Positions 63,957 to 64,000 of a DNA stretch of 64,000 nt are shown in pieces. The notes under the pieces are model-generated. The model had not been told where the DNA came from, ran no database searches, and was given only the letters and a program-made list of their open reading frames with translations. Source of the stretch: Roseomonas mucosa ATCC BAA-692 (GTDB lineage: Bacteria > Pseudomonadota > Alphaproteobacteria > Acetobacterales > Acetobacteraceae). A program made the translations under genes and the position numbers. The stretch's first letter is position 1, and the number at the start of each line of letters is the position of its first letter. The stretch covers positions 222,499-286,498 of the forward strand of contig NZ_KK211412.1 in assembly GCF_000622225.1 (NCBI RefSeq), read 5' to 3'.

Positions 63957-64000
63957 GCGTTGCGCCGTCCCGGGGGACAAGGCTCCGCCTTTTCCCCCCG
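63957..64000 (-). repeat. dispersed intergenic repeat family R, copy G (cut by window end)
   Basis: Starts with the outer end GCGTTGCGC (63957-63965) followed by GGGGGACAAGGCTCCGCCTT, the same as copy B. It continues beyond the window. It lies 120 bases after the EamA gene stop. Confidence 0.7.

Overview
The window is from a high-GC alphaproteobacterium. The gene set suggests Acetobacteraceae, most likely a Roseomonas-like organism: dnaK-dnaJ in the alphaproteobacterial arrangement, an alternative complex III joined to a caa3 oxidase, a full aerobic phenylacetate locus, and strong third-position G/C bias that leaves long antisense shadow frames. The genus is inferred from gene content, not from an alignment. 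No rRNA, tRNA, CRISPR array, phage, transposase gene or replication origin was seen.

Layout. 215-3537: dnaK and dnaJ, with a terminator between them. 3586-5097: a META-domain lipoprotein and purU, both on the minus strand. 5530-17355: a tightly overlapped plus-strand block, actABCDEF (alternative complex III), a small unknown membrane protein, a SCO-type copper chaperone and coxBACD (caa3 oxidase). It encodes a complete quinol-to-oxygen electron route. 17768-21395: an oxalate-decarboxylase-type bicupin, tryptophan 2,3-dioxygenase divergent from a kynurenine-formamidase-like hydrolase, and a RidA protein. 21793-32202: an eight-gene minus-strand catecholate siderophore operon with a Fur-box-like site in front: YncE-like propeller, entC, entE, isochorismatase, free-standing aryl carrier protein, entF, entA and a Fes/IroE-like esterase. 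32740-37439: a very large transglutaminase/DUF2126 protein and a D-lactate-dehydrogenase-type enzyme. 37879-42169: a deoxysugar/glycan group (glucose-1-phosphate cytidylyltransferase, C-methyltransferase, glycosyltransferase, epimerase). 42569-53112: the phenylacetate locus (paaZ; paaG-paaK-paaR; paaABCDE; paaX; paaI), carrying palindromes that look like operators for both the TetR-type and PaaX-type regulators. 53218-63836: a lytic transglycosylase with SPOR domain, an EcsC protein, an AmpG-like permease, rutC-rutD, a KefB-type antiporter, an MFS sugar-porter-like transporter and an EamA exporter.

The most unusual feature is a family of about 340-bp intergenic repeats, here called family R, with seven copies or fragments in 64 kb. 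Each complete copy has imperfect terminal inverted repeats that are themselves hairpin-forming, plus two or more internal hairpins. One internally deleted copy exposes the ends. All copies lie between genes, next to at least one stop codon. I do not recognise this family.
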